Source: JBEEOW01 sp041191405 (lineage in GTDB: Bacteria > Bacteroidota > Bacteroidia > Cytophagales > UBA9547). Taken from it: 64,000 nt of DNA. Shown here piece by piece: positions 44,201-54,869 of the stretch; position 1 is the first letter of the stretch; every line of letters starts with the position of its first letter. The notes under the pieces are model-generated. The model was not told where the DNA came from. It saw only the letters and a program-made list of their open reading frames with translations, and did no database searches. The stretch is taken from assembly GCA_041191405.1 (NCBI GenBank), contig JBEEOW010000015.1:1-64000 (forward strand), in the 5' to 3' direction. Position numbers and translations under genes: made by a program.

Positions 44201-45561
44201 TGATTATAGTAGGAATAATATTAGCCACGTTGGCTGGTTTGAGTATTTTATCGATTATTAGCGATAAATTTGGTGTATTTGAAAGAATTGGTCTTGGTTA
44301 TATAATAGGCTTAGGAATAGTTACATTTTCATTTTTTACATTTAATGTAATTGGTGTAAAAAGTACATTTGTTTCAATTAATGCAGTATTAGTTGTAACG
44401 ATAATTGGGGGATATTTCTTAGGTAAAGGTAACGTATTAAAAAACTGGTTTTTAGATAAAGCCTTAATAACAAAATATGCATTAAATGGAATGTGGTTAG
44501 TTTGTTTTTTAATTATTATTTATCTTTTATATGTAATTACTCAAAAAGCACTTTATTGGCCAACTTTAGAGTTTGACTCTGTAACTGGGTATGATTTTAT
44601 GGCGAGAGCTATTGCCAAGGAAGGTTTTATTAATAATAGCATAATTCAACATATGCGTAATTCTCGTGAATATGTTCGAATATTATACCCACCATTTGCT
44701 TCATGTACTTTTGCTTATGCATATTTGTGGGGTGCAGCTCAACCTAATTTAATTGTAATATTTCATTTCACTGCATTTTTTATAGTATTCTATAATTGGT
44801 TAATTAGGTTTACCAATCCAATGGCAGCAATATTATTTACTTTGGCAGCCTTGGTTACTCCTGAGTTTTTTTCGCACGCAGCTATGGCATTATCAAATTT
44901 ACCAAATGCTTTACATACAGGAATCATGTTTATATCGCTGTTTATTTGGATGAGGGAAAAGGAAATGAGATATTTAATTATTGCAATAATTTTTGCGGCA
45001 TTAAATACATTTACTCGTTCAGATGCTGTTGTATTTTCATTAGTTGGAATTTTCTTTGTAATTATTGAATCTATCAAAGACAAAAAATGGTTGAATATTC
45101 TTTATTTTTCAATAGGTTCTTTGGTTTCATTTATTGCGTGGAATTTGTTTGCTGCCAAGGTGTTACATTCGCAAGGTACATCAGATTATTTTGTGAAGTA
45201 TTTGTTTTTTGATTCGGACAAAATAGCTCAAATGTTTGGTCACATTAAAATGTATATGTACACCGATAATGGATTTTATGGATTAACATTTTGGGTATTT
45301 TATATTGCAATTTTTATTTCAGCAAAAGCATGGAAAAATCCAGCACAAATATTTTTATTAATCACCGTAATGGCATGGTTTGGATATACCGCTTTATATT
45401 ACCAAATGGATAACAAAGTGATAGATTCGCTTGATGTTTTAATGAAAGCTTCCTATAAACGAGGTTTGTTTAACTTTGTACCATTGTGTTGGTTTTATGT
45501 AGCAATTAGCCCTGCAATGGTTTGGTTTTTTGAGAAATTAGATAAATTCTTGTACGAATAA
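44200..45561 (+). CDS. Polytopic GT-C-like membrane protein
   Basis: 453 aa, about 11-12 helices. The large first periplasmic loop carries WPTLEFDSVTGYDFMARAIAKEG and YPPFASCTFAYAYLWGAAQPN; the acidic residues of FDSVTGYD match the active-site loop position of GT39/PMT-like GT-C enzymes. It is the last gene of the 37.4-45.6 kb same-strand block and is followed by a strong terminator. Donor and acceptor unknown. Confidence 0.72.
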   Translation: MIIVGIILATLAGLSILSIISDKFGVFERIGLGYIIGLGIVTFSFFTFNVIGVKSTFVSINAVLVVTIIGGYFLGKGNVLKNWFLDKALITKYALNGMWLVCFLIIIYLLYVITQKALYWPTLEFDSVTGYDFMARAIAKEGFINNSIIQHMRNSREYVRILYPPFASCTFAYAYLWGAAQPNLIVIFHFTAFFIVFYNWLIRFTNPMAAILFTLAALVTPEFFSHAAMALSNLPNALHTGIMFISLFIWMREKEMRYLIIAIIFAALNTFTRSDAVVFSLVGIFFVIIESIKDKKWLNILYFSIGSLVSFIAWNLFAAKVLHSQGTSDYFVKYLFFDSDKIAQMFGHIKMYMYTDNGFYGLTFWVFYIAIFISAKAWKNPAQIFLLITVMAWFGYTALYYQMDNKVIDSLDVLMKASYKRGLFNFVPLCWFYVAISPAMVWFFEKLDKFLYE

Positions 45562-45586
45562 TATACTTATTGTTTTAATTAATTTT

Positions 45587-45624
45587 AAGAGTGATAAATT
45601 TCAATTTATCACTCTTTTTTTTTG
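45587..45624 (+). terminator. Terminator of the envelope/GT-C cluster
   Basis: Perfect 14-bp arms (45587-45600, 45603-45616), AAGAGTGATAAATT with its complement, then a run of about nine T. Confidence 0.88.
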
Positions 45625-45699
45625 AGTTTTATATAGTTTTTTGTTGTTACTCAATAGGTAATGTATTAAATTGCGTTTTGATAGATAATAAATAACATT

Positions 45700-48600
45700 A
45701 TGAAATTTAAACTAAGTTTATCACTTTTATTTATTTTAATTACATCAATTAATGTAATTTCTCAAAATAGAAAACCTTCAGATCAAAGAGTTGCTTTATC
45801 AGATGGATTGGTTGCTTATTATCCTTTTGAAGAAAACTCAAAAGATTATACCGGTAATGAAAATACTGGTATTGATAAAGAAAATGTGTATTACAATACA
45901 GGTTTTTTAGGAAATTCAGCAGATTTTACTGCAAACCTAGAAAATAATCGAATAGAAATTTTAGCTTCAAATAGTTTGAAGTTTACTAATGAATTTACTT
46001 TTTCGGGTTGGTATAATTTTACCGATTTTGTAGGAAATAATGGATATGTAAGTTTATTTGCCAAAAGTGGCGATGCTCCTGGGTTATCTGCATTATATAA
46101 TTTTGAAAAAAGTACTATATCATTAAGCAATTCAATATCTAAAAATCAATCGGTATCTGCTGTAATTGAGCCTTTTGAAAAAAATAAATGGTATCATTTG
46201 GCTTTTGTTATTAAAAACGACATTCTTAAAATTTATGTGAACGGAAAAAATGTTGTTAATCAAAGTGTGGGCGAAAAATTTGATTTTTCAGATGCAAATG
46301 AACAAATGTTATCTTTAGGTGGCTTTGGTGGTTCAAACTGTTGTTGGTATTCATTTGATGGTTTCATAGACGAAGTGAAAATTTATAACAAAGCTCTTGA
46401 TATAATTCAGGTAAACGATATCTATAATACTACACTTTGTCAGATTGCAAAACCTGAAATTTCAGATGTATATAATTGCGTGGGAGAATCTAGTTCTATT
46501 CAATTTCAAGAAAAGGAAAATCCGAATTATAAAATAACATGGTATTATTTAGAAGGTGAAAATATTGCAAATATAAATAAACCTTTACTTTTTAACTCAA
46601 CTGCTGGCGAAACTAGTTATTATGTTAAAAATGATTCAAGTACTTGTAATAGTGAATTTTTGTTAGTTAAAAATATTGTTAATGATATTCCTGAAATTAG
46701 TCCATTAAGTGCAACGGTAAATACTAATCAAGATGTTTTTAGTGCATTTGGTATACAAGATTCTCAAGAATATACTTGGAATCCAAGTAAACCAACCTCT
46801 CTAACAGTGGGTAAATTTAATGGAACATACATAAAAACAACTAATAAATGTAGTAGTAAGAGTGAAACATGGGATTTGGAGGTTACAGAACCTATAGATT
46901 TTTGTCAAGGACTATTACCAAATATATATTTTAATTTTTATAGTAAATTATATTTAGGCGATACTGTTGAATTTAATGTTTCAGCTGGATATTCTGATGA
47001 AATGTGTTCGTTTGATGGAACTACTAGCATTAGTATATCTGATCCAAGCATTGCTCAGATTTATAATGATAATAAGTTAATTTTATTGAAAAGTGGGGAG
47101 TTTTCTATTACAGTTAATGTTGTGGATACAGTTTTTAATAAACCTAATCAAGAGACATTTAACTATAAAGTACTTTTGCCTTATAAAAATGTAGAGACAA
47201 TAAAAACACTTGGTTATAATGTTGACGTAGTTGCAGACCTTGAAAATTCTGTATCAACTACAACAGATGGTGCAGTTGATCAAATTAATTACTGTTTTGA
47301 ATGTGAGGCTCTTATAGGTACGGCAAGAAAAAGTAATAATTTATCAAATGCAAAAATAGCAAGTTTTGGTAATTCATTTTATTCAAAAACTGATTTAGCT
47401 CAAGGTGGTTTACCTTTAAATGGCGAAATTAAAAGTCAATCAAATAAAGGACTTTTTTATCAACTTCAACCTTATAGCCAACCAAATAGTTTACAATTGG
47501 TAGCTAATTATGAAGATACATTAAATTTAGAAACCCCCAAAGCGTATGAGAAATTATTTATACTTGCTACTTGTGGAAATGGTAATTCAAATGTTCAAGT
47601 TAAAATATTATTTGAAGATAATACTTTTCATCAACAAAATATTGAAATTAAAGATTGGTATTACAATGATGAATATGCTATAAAAAGTATTGGTAGAGTT
47701 TCAAGAAGTACTAGTTCTGTAGAGTTTGATTTTTCAAATCCAAGAATATATGATAATGTAATTGAAATACCTGCATCTTTTAGTACAAAAAATGTAAAAC
47801 AAATTTTATTTTTATTTACTGATGTACAATCATCTGCTGTTCCAAACATCATGGCTGTCAGTGGTCAATTTATTCCACCTTTAGTTAATTCAACTGCACT
47901 ACATTTTGATGGTATTGATGATTATGTATCTGTTGATTCAAATATAACATTATCAAAAGGTGATAAAGCATATACTTTACAAGCTAAAATTAAACCATTA
48001 AAAAATGGAGATTTTGGGATTATTGGCTACGGTAATTATCAAGAAAATAACAAAGTCAATGCTTTAAGATTAGCAAGTGATGGAGGTTTGATAAATTATT
48101 GGTGGGCTAATGATTTAGTTGTTACTTCTGATTCATTAAGTAAGAAAGGGATAAATCTTACTGATGGTAATTGGCATGATGTAACTGCTACTTATGATGG
48201 AGTAAAAAGGAAAATGTACGTAGATGGGATATTGTTTAACGAAGATGCACCAACAGATACATTATCGGTAGTTAACACTAAAAATTTAACAATAGGAGTT
48301 ACTAATTCTAAAGAATTTTTCAATGGTGGTATAGATGAGGTTAGGGTTTGGAATAGAGCACTTTGTAAAGCCGAAATTGTAAATAATTTAAACTGTGAAA
48401 CTCCTTCTAATCAATCAGGATTATTATTGAATTATCATTTCAATCAAGGTTATGATAATCAAAATAATGATACAATTACGTCAGTTTTTGATAGTTCAAT
48501 TAATGGATTTAAAGGCAAATTAAATAATTTTGATTTAAAAGCAGATACAATTTCTAATTGGTTCGCACCTTTAAATGTTGCTGTAGTAGTTGGTAGTACT

Positions 48601-51600
48601 TGTAATGGATTTAATATTGCTACAGCTCCAATTGCACCTCCTGCCATTGAAGCTTGTAAAAACTCAGGCAATGTAGATTTATTTTCAGTTGGTGAAGGTT
48701 TAACTTGGTATAATTCCAAAAAAGAAGTAAAAGGGACAAATATTACTCCAACTATTTCAACAACCCAAGTTGATACTTTATTTAAATATATTACTAGATT
48801 TTTTGGCAGTTGTGAAACTAATAGAACTAAGGTTGAAATTAGAATTAATCCATTACCTAATGTAATAGCTACAGCAACTGATACAAGTATTTGTATTGGA
48901 GATACTGTAACTTTAAAAGGTACTGGAGCACTTATTTATCAGTGGTTTGGTGTTTCGGATAATATTCCTTTTGTACCTACCGAAACTAAATATTATAAAG
49001 TGAGAGGTAAATTTACTTCTACAGGTTGTGTAGGTGAAGATTCAATAAAAGTTAAAGTAAATCAATTACCTACAGTAGTAAGTAATATTTCTAAAAATGA
49101 AATTTGTAAAGGGGATAGTGTAAAATTATATGGAACTGGTGCAAAATCCTATACTTGGAATAATGGAGTAATTGATGATAAGTTTTTTGTAATTAATTCA
49201 AGTGATATTTTTAATGTAATTGGAGTTGATTCAAATGGTTGCAAAAGTTCTTCATCAATAGAAGTAGATGTAAAATCTCTTCCTTTTGTGGTCGCAAATG
49301 TATCAAAATCAGTAATTTGTAAGGGAGATTCGATTTCTGTTTCAGCCGAAGGTGCTGATAGTTATGTATGGTCATCAGGAATCAAAAATAATGAAATGTT
49401 TAAAGTTGAATCAGATACAAGCTTAATTGTTACAGGAACTGATTGGAATAATTGTAAATCTAATGACACTTTAAATTTAGTAGTAAATACTCTTCCTACA
49501 ATTATATTTAATCCTGAAAAACCTCAAGTTTGTATTGGCGATTCAATTATTTTAAATGCATCTGGTTCTGGTTTAAGTTATACTTGGGAAAAATTATTTT
49601 CAAGTGATATTAAAGTAGCTCCTATTAAAGATTCGATATTCAATGTAGAAACTTCTGATAAAAATGGATGTAAAAATGTTGCATCTATCAATGTTGAAGT
49701 ACATCAACTACCCAATGTATCAGTTCAGGGAGCTGGTTCAATTTGTTTGGGTGGCAATGGATTACAATTAACTGCAACTGGAGGGAAGTTCTATTCATGG
49801 TCTCCTAAAACAGGTTTAAGTAATCCTATGAATTCTAATCCAATTGCTAGTCCATTAGTAACTACAAAGTATACAGTAACTGCTACAGATTCAAATGGTT
49901 GCGTAGGGAGCTCAACAGCTGAAATTGTAGTTGATAATAAAAGTACTAGTCCAACTTTAACAATTACTGCCAGCGATACAGCTATTTGTGAAGGTGGAAA
50001 TGTTAAATTAACAGCTTCGGGTACAGCTGATAAATATATTTGGACAAATTCAGTAATAAACGATTCGATATTTGTGCCAAGTAAAACCCTTTCTTATGTA
50101 GTAACTGCAACCAATTTAAGCACAAACTGCTCTATATCAGATTCTATAAAGGTTGTTGTAAATCAATTGCCAAATGTAAGTATCAAAGCTACAAAAACAG
50201 AAATTTGTTTTGGCGATTCACTTAAACTTACTGCAACTGGTGATGCTGATACATATTTATGGAATAATTTAGTTAAAAATGATACAATATTTTCTCCATC
50301 AAGTACTCAAACATACAAAGTAACAGCAACTATCGAATCAAGTAAATGCTCAGTTTCTGATTCCATAAATATTGTTGTTAATAAAATGCCACAGTTGAAT
50401 TTATCTGCATCAAAAACAGAAATTTGTTTTGGTGATTCTCTGAAACTAACAGCATCAGGAATTGCGGATACATTTATATGGAATAATGGAGTGAAGAATG
50501 ATACTTTATTTGCACCATCAAATACCCAAACATACAAAGTAACAGCCTCTAATATTCAATCAAACTGTTCTGTTTCAGATTCTATAAAGGTTGTTGTAAA
50601 TCAATTGCCAAATGTAAGTATCAAAGCTACAAAAACAGAAATTTGTTTTGGCGATTCACTTAAACTTACTGCAACTGGTGATGCTGATACATATTTATGG
50701 AATAATTTAGTTAAAAATGATACAATATTTTCTCCATCAAGTACTCAAACATACAAAGTAACAGCAACTATCGAATCAAGTAAATGCTCAGTTTCTGATT
50801 CCATAAATATTGTTGTTAATAAAATGCCACAGTTGAATTTATCTGCATCAAAAACAGAAATTTGTTTTGGTGATTCTCTGAAACTAACAGCATCAGGAAT
50901 TGCGGATACATTTATATGGAATAATGGAGTGAAGAATGATACTTTATTTGCACCATCAAATACCCAAACATACAAAGTAACAGCCTCTAATATTCAATCA
51001 AACTGTTCTGTTTCTGATTCTATAAAGGTTGTTGTAAATCAATTGCCAAATGTAATTGCAAATGTTTCAAAAACTACAATTTGTTTAGGAGATTCAATTG
51101 AATTAAAAGCGAATGGTACTGCATTAAATTATACTTGGAACAATACTATTGCAAATAATACGAAAGTAGCACCACCTATTAATAATTCGAAATATTTAGT
51201 TAAAGGTGTAGATGAAAAAGGTTGTTCAGATACTACATCTGTAAACATTACTGTGTTGGCATTACCTTTAAAACCAACAGTTACCAATAATGATTACTGT
51301 GTAAATGAAACTGCCGATACATTAAAAGCTATTGCTACTGCAGGAAATATGCTACAATGGTTTGCTGATGATTCAATTACAATTATCAATAATTTAAAAC
51401 CAAATACACTTACTCCTGGTTTACAATCGTTTTTCGTGAATCAAAAAAATGTAGCAGGTTGTGAAAGTGAAAAGGCAAAATTAACAGTAACTGTTTTTGC
51501 AAAGCCTACCATTCCAACTTTTGCCCAAAATAATGATACCATTACAATAGATACTTTATCAAGTAAAATTCAACTAAATTCGATATCAAACCTTAAAAAA

Positions 51601-53460
51601 ATTAATTGGATTATTGAACCAACAATTGCTGGTACTACAAACGATACTTTAATTTTAAGTACATTTAATTGGACAAATAAGTATTCTGGAGTAGTAAATA
51701 TTAAAGCACAGGCTATAGATGTAAATTCATGTAAATCTGATACATCTGCAAACTTTTTATTAACAAGAATTGGTAAGGCTAATTTGATTAAAAAAGATAC
51801 TGTTATTAATCAATTAGATTCAATAATTGTAACAATAAATGTAAATGCTTCTTTACCAGTTGAAATTACTTACACCTATGTTGATTCACTAAATCAAACC
51901 TCTGAACGTGTGTTAAAAAATATAAATGTAAATACAACTTACATTAAAATAGGAGCAAATGATAAAGTTCAGAATATACGAATCAAGGATAATAATAATG
52001 TAGTAGTATTTGTAGATAGTATTCAGGTAATTAAAAATGCTGGAAATGTATTGGTTGATTTACCCAATTTATATCCCGGTAAAGTTTATTTCAATGATAC
52101 AATTAAACTTGATTTAAATGGAACAGGTGGACCTTATGTAGTAACTTATAAATATAATAATGTTATTTATGCCAAAACAGTAAATGCTGATAAGTTTGAA
52201 ATTCAGCTTATTAGTATCATTAATGATTCAATCGGAAGTTTTGAATTATTGTCTGTTAAAAATTTAATTGGAGATACACTTGCTATATCAGGGAATAAAA
52301 AAGCTGATTTTGTATTTGATGTTTTAAATGATATATCGGTAACTTTAACAGATAAAAGTATTCCTTTCTGTAATGAAGGTACAGGTTTAGTAAATTTAGA
52401 TTTAAATGGTGGTAAGCAGCCTTATAAAGCTATACTTAAGGATAAATCAACTGCTCTTATTGATACTTTAGAGGTAAATGTGGAATCTAGTGGAGGGTAT
52501 TCTATCCGACAAAAATCAGGTAGTTATTCTCTTCAAATAATAGATGCTGCTGGTTATGTTAATAAGTCATTAGCAACTCAAAATATTACCATCGCACAAA
52601 GTTTATCTACTGTAATTGAAAATACTAAACCAGTTTTAGCAATCAATACAGGCTTAAATCCATTGAATTTGTTAAATGGTAAAGATACTAGCATCACAAT
52701 AACAGCAAATGCCAATACAGGGAATCCAGATACAAAATTATCATGGACTTATCCTTCAACTTCAATTTTCCCTTCTGAAGTAGGAACGTTTGCCATTAAT
52801 GGGAATGTAGCAAATTTAAATTGGGCTACTCAATACTCTGGGATTTTAAAAGTACTTATACAAGGTGAATTATTTGGTTGTAAAACTAAATATTCAGATA
52901 CTTTGCAATTAGTATATAAACCAAATGTGAAATACAAAATTGTAAACGAAAATGTAGTTTTAAAATATGATAGTATTGCAATTGATTTACAAACATTTGG
53001 TAAAGCTCCATTCAGATTGAAATATTCAATTAAAAATGGTGATATGCTAACTACAGTTTATGATACTATATTTGATAAAAAACGCATTTATTTTAACTAT
53101 GCAGAGTCTATTAGTTTTATAACCATAACTGATGCAAATGGTATAGAAACTAGTATTTTATTAACCGAAAAAAATTCATTATATAATGAAAATTTAGGTT
53201 TTTATGAGGCATTTTCTCCTAATAATGATGGTCACAATGATTATTTTATTATTGGAAATTACATGGATCAAAAAAATACTAAATTCTTAAATAAGCCTGG
53301 TGCATTGTATGTATATGATAGAAGTGGATTTGAAGTTTATAGGGATTTAGAGTATAAAAATAATTGGTCCGGAGATGGTTTAAATGATGGAATATATTAC
53401 TATGTATTTATAAGAAGCGAATCTGACAAATTTGGATCTTTTGTAGAAATAAGAAGATAA
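45700..53460 (+). CDS. Giant T9SS type B secreted protein, LamG and Ig-like repeats
   Basis: 2586 aa. A signal peptide (MKFKLSLSLLFILITSINVISQ) precedes a LamG/concanavalin-like domain (about 35-250; GLVAYYPFEENSKDYTG, GFIDEVKIYNKAL), a middle region and a second LamG domain (about 735-910; LHFDGIDDYVSVDSN, GGIDEVRVWNRAL). About eleven Ig/PKD-like repeats of about 73-80 residues follow (about 1035-1800; consensus LPxVxxxxSKxxICxGDSxxLxAxGxxxYxWNNGxxNDxxF). Further beta-domains lead to a gliding-motility-type type B C-terminus (YEAFSPNNDGHNDYFIIGNY ... LYVYDRSGFEVY ... GLNDGIYYYVFI). Probably a surface adhesin. The repeats include a 438-bp exact tandem duplication. Confidence 0.9.
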   Translation: MKFKLSLSLLFILITSINVISQNRKPSDQRVALSDGLVAYYPFEENSKDYTGNENTGIDKENVYYNTGFLGNSADFTANLENNRIEILASNSLKFTNEFTFSGWYNFTDFVGNNGYVSLFAKSGDAPGLSALYNFEKSTISLSNSISKNQSVSAVIEPFEKNKWYHLAFVIKNDILKIYVNGKNVVNQSVGEKFDFSDANEQMLSLGGFGGSNCCWYSFDGFIDEVKIYNKALDIIQVNDIYNTTLCQIAKPEISDVYNCVGESSSIQFQEKENPNYKITWYYLEGENIANINKPLLFNSTAGETSYYVKNDSSTCNSEFLLVKNIVNDIPEISPLSATVNTNQDVFSAFGIQDSQEYTWNPSKPTSLTVGKFNGTYIKTTNKCSSKSETWDLEVTEPIDFCQGLLPNIYFNFYSKLYLGDTVEFNVSAGYSDEMCSFDGTTSISISDPSIAQIYNDNKLILLKSGEFSITVNVVDTVFNKPNQETFNYKVLLPYKNVETIKTLGYNVDVVADLENSVSTTTDGAVDQINYCFECEALIGTARKSNNLSNAKIASFGNSFYSKTDLAQGGLPLNGEIKSQSNKGLFYQLQPYSQPNSLQLVANYEDTLNLETPKAYEKLFILATCGNGNSNVQVKILFEDNTFHQQNIEIKDWYYNDEYAIKSIGRVSRSTSSVEFDFSNPRIYDNVIEIPASFSTKNVKQILFLFTDVQSSAVPNIMAVSGQFIPPLVNSTALHFDGIDDYVSVDSNITLSKGDKAYTLQAKIKPLKNGDFGIIGYGNYQENNKVNALRLASDGGLINYWWANDLVVTSDSLSKKGINLTDGNWHDVTATYDGVKRKMYVDGILFNEDAPTDTLSVVNTKNLTIGVTNSKEFFNGGIDEVRVWNRALCKAEIVNNLNCETPSNQSGLLLNYHFNQGYDNQNNDTITSVFDSSINGFKGKLNNFDLKADTISNWFAPLNVAVVVGSTCNGFNIATAPIAPPAIEACKNSGNVDLFSVGEGLTWYNSKKEVKGTNITPTISTTQVDTLFKYITRFFGSCETNRTKVEIRINPLPNVIATATDTSICIGDTVTLKGTGALIYQWFGVSDNIPFVPTETKYYKVRGKFTSTGCVGEDSIKVKVNQLPTVVSNISKNEICKGDSVKLYGTGAKSYTWNNGVIDDKFFVINSSDIFNVIGVDSNGCKSSSSIEVDVKSLPFVVANVSKSVICKGDSISVSAEGADSYVWSSGIKNNEMFKVESDTSLIVTGTDWNNCKSNDTLNLVVNTLPTIIFNPEKPQVCIGDSIILNASGSGLSYTWEKLFSSDIKVAPIKDSIFNVETSDKNGCKNVASINVEVHQLPNVSVQGAGSICLGGNGLQLTATGGKFYSWSPKTGLSNPMNSNPIASPLVTTKYTVTATDSNGCVGSSTAEIVVDNKSTSPTLTITASDTAICEGGNVKLTASGTADKYIWTNSVINDSIFVPSKTLSYVVTATNLSTNCSISDSIKVVVNQLPNVSIKATKTEICFGDSLKLTATGDADTYLWNNLVKNDTIFSPSSTQTYKVTATIESSKCSVSDSINIVVNKMPQLNLSASKTEICFGDSLKLTASGIADTFIWNNGVKNDTLFAPSNTQTYKVTASNIQSNCSVSDSIKVVVNQLPNVSIKATKTEICFGDSLKLTATGDADTYLWNNLVKNDTIFSPSSTQTYKVTATIESSKCSVSDSINIVVNKMPQLNLSASKTEICFGDSLKLTASGIADTFIWNNGVKNDTLFAPSNTQTYKVTASNIQSNCSVSDSIKVVVNQLPNVIANVSKTTICLGDSIELKANGTALNYTWNNTIANNTKVAPPINNSKYLVKGVDEKGCSDTTSVNITVLALPLKPTVTNNDYCVNETADTLKAIATAGNMLQWFADDSITIINNLKPNTLTPGLQSFFVNQKNVAGCESEKAKLTVTVFAKPTIPTFAQNNDTITIDTLSSKIQLNSISNLKKINWIIEPTIAGTTNDTLILSTFNWTNKYSGVVNIKAQAIDVNSCKSDTSANFLLTRIGKANLIKKDTVINQLDSIIVTINVNASLPVEITYTYVDSLNQTSERVLKNINVNTTYIKIGANDKVQNIRIKDNNNVVVFVDSIQVIKNAGNVLVDLPNLYPGKVYFNDTIKLDLNGTGGPYVVTYKYNNVIYAKTVNADKFEIQLISIINDSIGSFELLSVKNLIGDTLAISGNKKADFVFDVLNDISVTLTDKSIPFCNEGTGLVNLDLNGGKQPYKAILKDKSTALIDTLEVNVESSGGYSIRQKSGSYSLQIIDAAGYVNKSLATQNITIAQSLSTVIENTKPVLAINTGLNPLNLLNGKDTSITITANANTGNPDTKLSWTYPSTSIFPSEVGTFAINGNVANLNWATQYSGILKVLIQGELFGCKTKYSDTLQLVYKPNVKYKIVNENVVLKYDSIAIDLQTFGKAPFRLKYSIKNGDMLTTVYDTIFDKKRIYFNYAESISFITITDANGIETSILLTEKNSLYNENLGFYEAFSPNNDGHNDYFIIGNYMDQKNTKFLNKPGALYVYDRSGFEVYRDLEYKNNWSGDGLNDGIYYYVFIRSESDKFGSFVEIRR
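50143..51018 (+). repeat. 438-bp in-frame tandem duplication within the giant surface protein
   Basis: Copy 1 (50143-50580) and copy 2 (50581-51018) match base for base except one substitution near the 3' end (TTTCAGAT versus TTTCTGAT). Each encodes two Ig-like repeats (146 codons). The first 37 bases recur again at 51019-51055 before the sequence diverges, as expected for unequal recombination. Confidence 0.95.
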
Positions 53461-53466
53461 GTATGC

Positions 53467-53506
53467 AAGTCCTTCAAACGAAATATTTTGAAGGACTTTT
53501 TTTTGA
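53467..53506 (+). terminator. Terminator of the giant surface-protein gene
   Basis: Perfect 12-bp arms AAGTCCTTCAAA (53467-53478) and TTTGAAGGACTT (53487-53498), then T8. Confidence 0.9.
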
Positions 53507-53794
53507 AATTATAGATACTATAATTGGTTTATAATAGCAATACAATGAAAAGGTAATTTCAAGTATATTGTATAGATAACAAGTTTGTTTTAGCCAAAAT
53601 TATATTGACTCATACTTTATAAGTTTGGCAACATTAATGAAAGCTTATCAAGTTGCACATACATTAATATTGTAAGCTGAGCAAAGTTGATTTTTAGTAG
53701 AAGATGTAGCTTTTTGGGGACTTTCGAATAAATTCAATTGGTATTAAATAGATATTTGTTTTGGTTAAATGTTACTATACAGTATCAAAAAAAC

Positions 53795-53835
53795 ATAAAA
53801 GGCTCTTAAACTAATGATGTTTAAGAGCCTTTTAT
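53795..53835 (-). terminator. Terminator of the porP/sprF-like gene
   Basis: Perfect 17-bp arms (53795-53811 and 53819-53835) around GGCTCTTAAAC, loop of 7 nt, about 30 bp past the stop codon. Confidence 0.85.
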
Positions 53836-53864
53836 TATAGACTTTTATTTAATATAAATCTTAA

Positions 53865-54809
53865 CTAAAATACATCTTCAAGATCGTAAGATAGAGAAAT
53901 TTCGGCTGAAGTTTTATATACACTTTCTATATTAAAATTGTATAAAAATGCACCACCAAGTTTTAGTCTTCCATTGATATACATACCTCCAGTTAAACCA
54001 CCATTGTTAAAGAATGGATATGAAACACCATCTTTTTTTATACTATTATTAGGAGATACAACTAGTCCAGCCCAAAAAGCTTCTGTTTTACCAACACTTA
54101 AACTAATATCAGTTTTAGGTAAACTTGAAGGACTAATTCTTAATAATAAAGAAGGTATGAAATGATAATCTTCATTTATTGCTAATTTATAGTATCCATT
54201 AAAAATTACATTCTTTTGGTCAAAAAAGCTTCTGTTACCTTTTTCTTTTTTTAATAAATAACCGTTGTTGTCGTAGCCAATAGCATCTGGTAATGCTGCT
54301 GATAAATGAAAGTTTTCTGCTTTAAATGCAAATCCAAGACCTAGTTTAGGAATTATTGCAGATACAAAATCATCGGTTTTGTTAAAAATAGCATCTTCTT
54401 TATCAAGGATATTTGCTTGATATACATATGTGTTTGAAAATCCTCCCTTTATTCCAAATGATAGCTTTTTTTCTCCTCCTAAATCAAGGTGATATGCAGC
54501 ATTTCCATATAAATCGAATAATTTATAATTACCATAATTATAATTAATAAAATTTGCAGAAAGTCCTAATTTTTTACTGTCAATACGTTTATCTATTGTG
54601 CATGAATTGGTAAAAGGAGATCCCGTAATCCCGAACCAGTCATAACGAGTTAAAAGTGAAGCGTTTAAAGCTGATTCTTCTAAGCCAGAATAAGCAGGAT
54701 TATAATAAGTTAAGTTTGTATTGAATTGAGCAAAGTCAGCTAACATTTGTGCTTTTGCACTAAAAATACTTGATGCTAAAATAATTGCTAACGTGTATAT
54801 TTTCTTCAT
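53865..54809 (-). CDS. PorP/SprF family T9SS-associated outer-membrane protein
   Basis: A 314-aa protein with a signal peptide (MKKIYTLAIILASSIFSAKAQ) and the PorP/SprF opening FAQFNTNLTYYNPAYSGLEESALNASLLTRYDWFGITGSP. Typical beta-barrel strands follow (YLYGNAAYHLDLGGEKKLSFGIKGGF; GLTGGMYINGRLKLGGAFLYNF). Family members attach type B-CTD proteins to the cell surface. It lies tail to tail with the giant type B protein gene, a likely client, and a second type B protein gene lies 1.6 kb upstream on the same strand. Confidence 0.92.
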   Translation of the reverse strand: MKKIYTLAIILASSIFSAKAQMLADFAQFNTNLTYYNPAYSGLEESALNASLLTRYDWFGITGSPFTNSCTIDKRIDSKKLGLSANFINYNYGNYKLFDLYGNAAYHLDLGGEKKLSFGIKGGFSNTYVYQANILDKEDAIFNKTDDFVSAIIPKLGLGFAFKAENFHLSAALPDAIGYDNNGYLLKKEKGNRSFFDQKNVIFNGYYKLAINEDYHFIPSLLLRISPSSLPKTDISLSVGKTEAFWAGLVVSPNNSIKKDGVSYPFFNNGGLTGGMYINGRLKLGGAFLYNFNIESVYKTSAEISLSYDLEDVF

Positions 54810-54869
54810 TTCTAAATAGTTCTATTCGGATACTTTCAAAAATATAAAAAAAATAAGAATATTCAATGT

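Larger units (their letters stand above)
53461..53864. other. 404-bp convergent intergenic region
   Basis: It is bounded by two good terminators (53467-53504 for the giant gene, 53795-53835 for porP/sprF). The roughly 290 bases between them are AT-rich, with no ORF above a dozen codons and no recognisable RNA gene. A TAAGTTTG box occurs near 53620 but has no gene behind it. Confidence 0.5.

Noticed and set aside
50307..50975. Two identical minus-strand ORFs (50307-50537, 50745-50975)
   Set aside because: They are antisense shadows of the 438-bp tandem duplication in the giant gene and have no independent coding signal.
49000..51300. Repeated units considered as a CRISPR-like array
   Set aside because: The repeats are in-frame protein modules of about 220 bp with conserved amino acids, not short repeats with unique spacers.
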